From Platycnemis pennipes (Eukaryota > Arthropoda > Insecta > Odonata > Platycnemididae): DNA of 64,000 bases. A program made the position numbers and the translations under genes. The notes beneath the pieces were generated by a model. It saw nothing but the letters and a program-made list of their open reading frames with translations, was not told the DNA's origin and made no database searches. Each line of letters opens with the position of its first letter. The first letter of the stretch is position 1. Positions 63,560 to 64,000 of this stretch are shown here, piece by piece. The stretch is taken from positions 127,306,133 to 127,370,132 of the forward strand of contig OW121853.1 in NCBI GenBank assembly GCA_933228895.1, written 5' to 3'.

Positions 63560-64000
63560 GCCTGCAAATCATTCCCTCCCTGAAAGCAAATGCCCCTTGC
63601 TCTCCAAATTGAGGAATTAAACTCATATTTTTCTTCTCGGCCTCTCCCTAGTACACCCAGCGAACTTATTTCTTCACCTCTAATTTTGATAGTACCGTTC
63701 AACCCTGGCAATGCGTATTCAAATATACCTCACTCCGATATGGTACTCAAGGAATTAAGAAATATTAAATGTAAATCTACCGGCCCTGACGATTTGCCCA
63801 TGCAAATTATTCACCTTCTGACCATCTCCCTTGCCTTCTTCTTTTCCTTCTCGCCATTTTCTTTAAAATTATTCCACTTAATGGATTTCCCCTACTATTT
63901 TCTGCATTCCTTTCCCAATGGTTAAAAGCCTACCTCCTTTTAAAGGCACAAAATCTAGGCTTTCCTGAATATCCCAGGCCAATATCTCTCCTTAACAAAA
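63560..64000 (+). mobile_element. Non-LTR reverse-transcriptase fragment, runs off the window
   Basis: The frame 63590-63925 reads IEELNSYFSSRPLPST, then DMVLKELRNIKCKSTGPDDL with PMQIIHLL, equivalent to the L..I...KSTGPDGIP segment at the start of LINE reverse transcriptases. After a frameshift, WLKAYLLLKAQN and PEYPRPISLLNK (63919 to the edge) match the FP..WK.A...P..K and YRPISLL segments of RT blocks 1-2. The catalytic YADD box would lie beyond the window. At least one frameshift, so probably a pseudogene. It is a different part of a LINE than any other fragment here. Confidence 0.75.

Overview
The window looks like nuclear DNA from a large, repeat-rich invertebrate genome, most likely an arthropod. 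The reasons are the lack of operons or long ORFs, the many 5'-truncated non-LTR retrotransposon tails, and the presence of tRNA-derived SINEs, Penelope-like fragments, and hAT, piggyBac and PIF/Harbinger-type non-autonomous DNA elements. I could not place it to order or species. I recognise no complete host protein gene, functional tRNA or rRNA gene, or CRISPR array. Every coding stretch I can name is a decayed piece of a retrotransposon.

Two LINE groups dominate. The first is a CR1/L2-like LINE with subfamilies A, B and C, represented by about 30 fragments on both strands. It shows the C-terminus of a reverse-transcriptase polyprotein, a conserved 3' stem-loop, and a tail of repeated GTAGAT units. 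The second is an RTE-like LINE whose copies end in a CAATCCTAGGATTG palindrome and an ATG/ATGATG-type tail (4.4, 5.1, 5.8-6.4, 14.1-15.2, 25.1, 26.1, 27.2-27.9 and probably 31.7 kb).

Layout: 0-10 kb has LINE and RTE fragments between GC-rich unique islands. 10-23 kb holds one LINE-A copy, two copies of a 530-bp TIR element (12.4 and 22.2 kb), a tandem RTE pair, SINEs, and a complete 408-bp hAT-type element with 8-bp target duplication (20.3 kb). 24-34 kb holds three RTE fragments, further LINE copies, a hammerhead-like Penelope tail (26.4 kb), and two of three copies of an element carrying CACGTG and TGACGTCA palindromes. 34-39 kb is a dense cluster of LINE fragments.

41-45 kb is the best-resolved nest. 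A LINE-B copy on the minus strand is interrupted by a 5'-truncated Penelope-like element (12-bp target duplication) and by a 1,987-bp PIF/Harbinger-type element (TAA duplication). 47-48.7 kb is a TIR element split by a 316-bp piggyBac-type MITE at TTAA; a second copy of the host element at 57.3-58.1 kb lacks that insertion and serves as the empty site. 61.1-62.6 kb is a second Harbinger-type element with TTA duplication, followed by an inverted pair of Penelope-type terminal repeats at 62.7-63.1 kb. A LINE reverse-transcriptase fragment runs off the right edge.

The most unusual signal is a recurrent hammerhead-like motif (CTGA, four nucleotides, a short stem-loop, GAAA) in at least four sequence-divergent Penelope-type tails. 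A second is strong over-representation of the CRE octamer TGACGTCA, with at least 14 exact copies.
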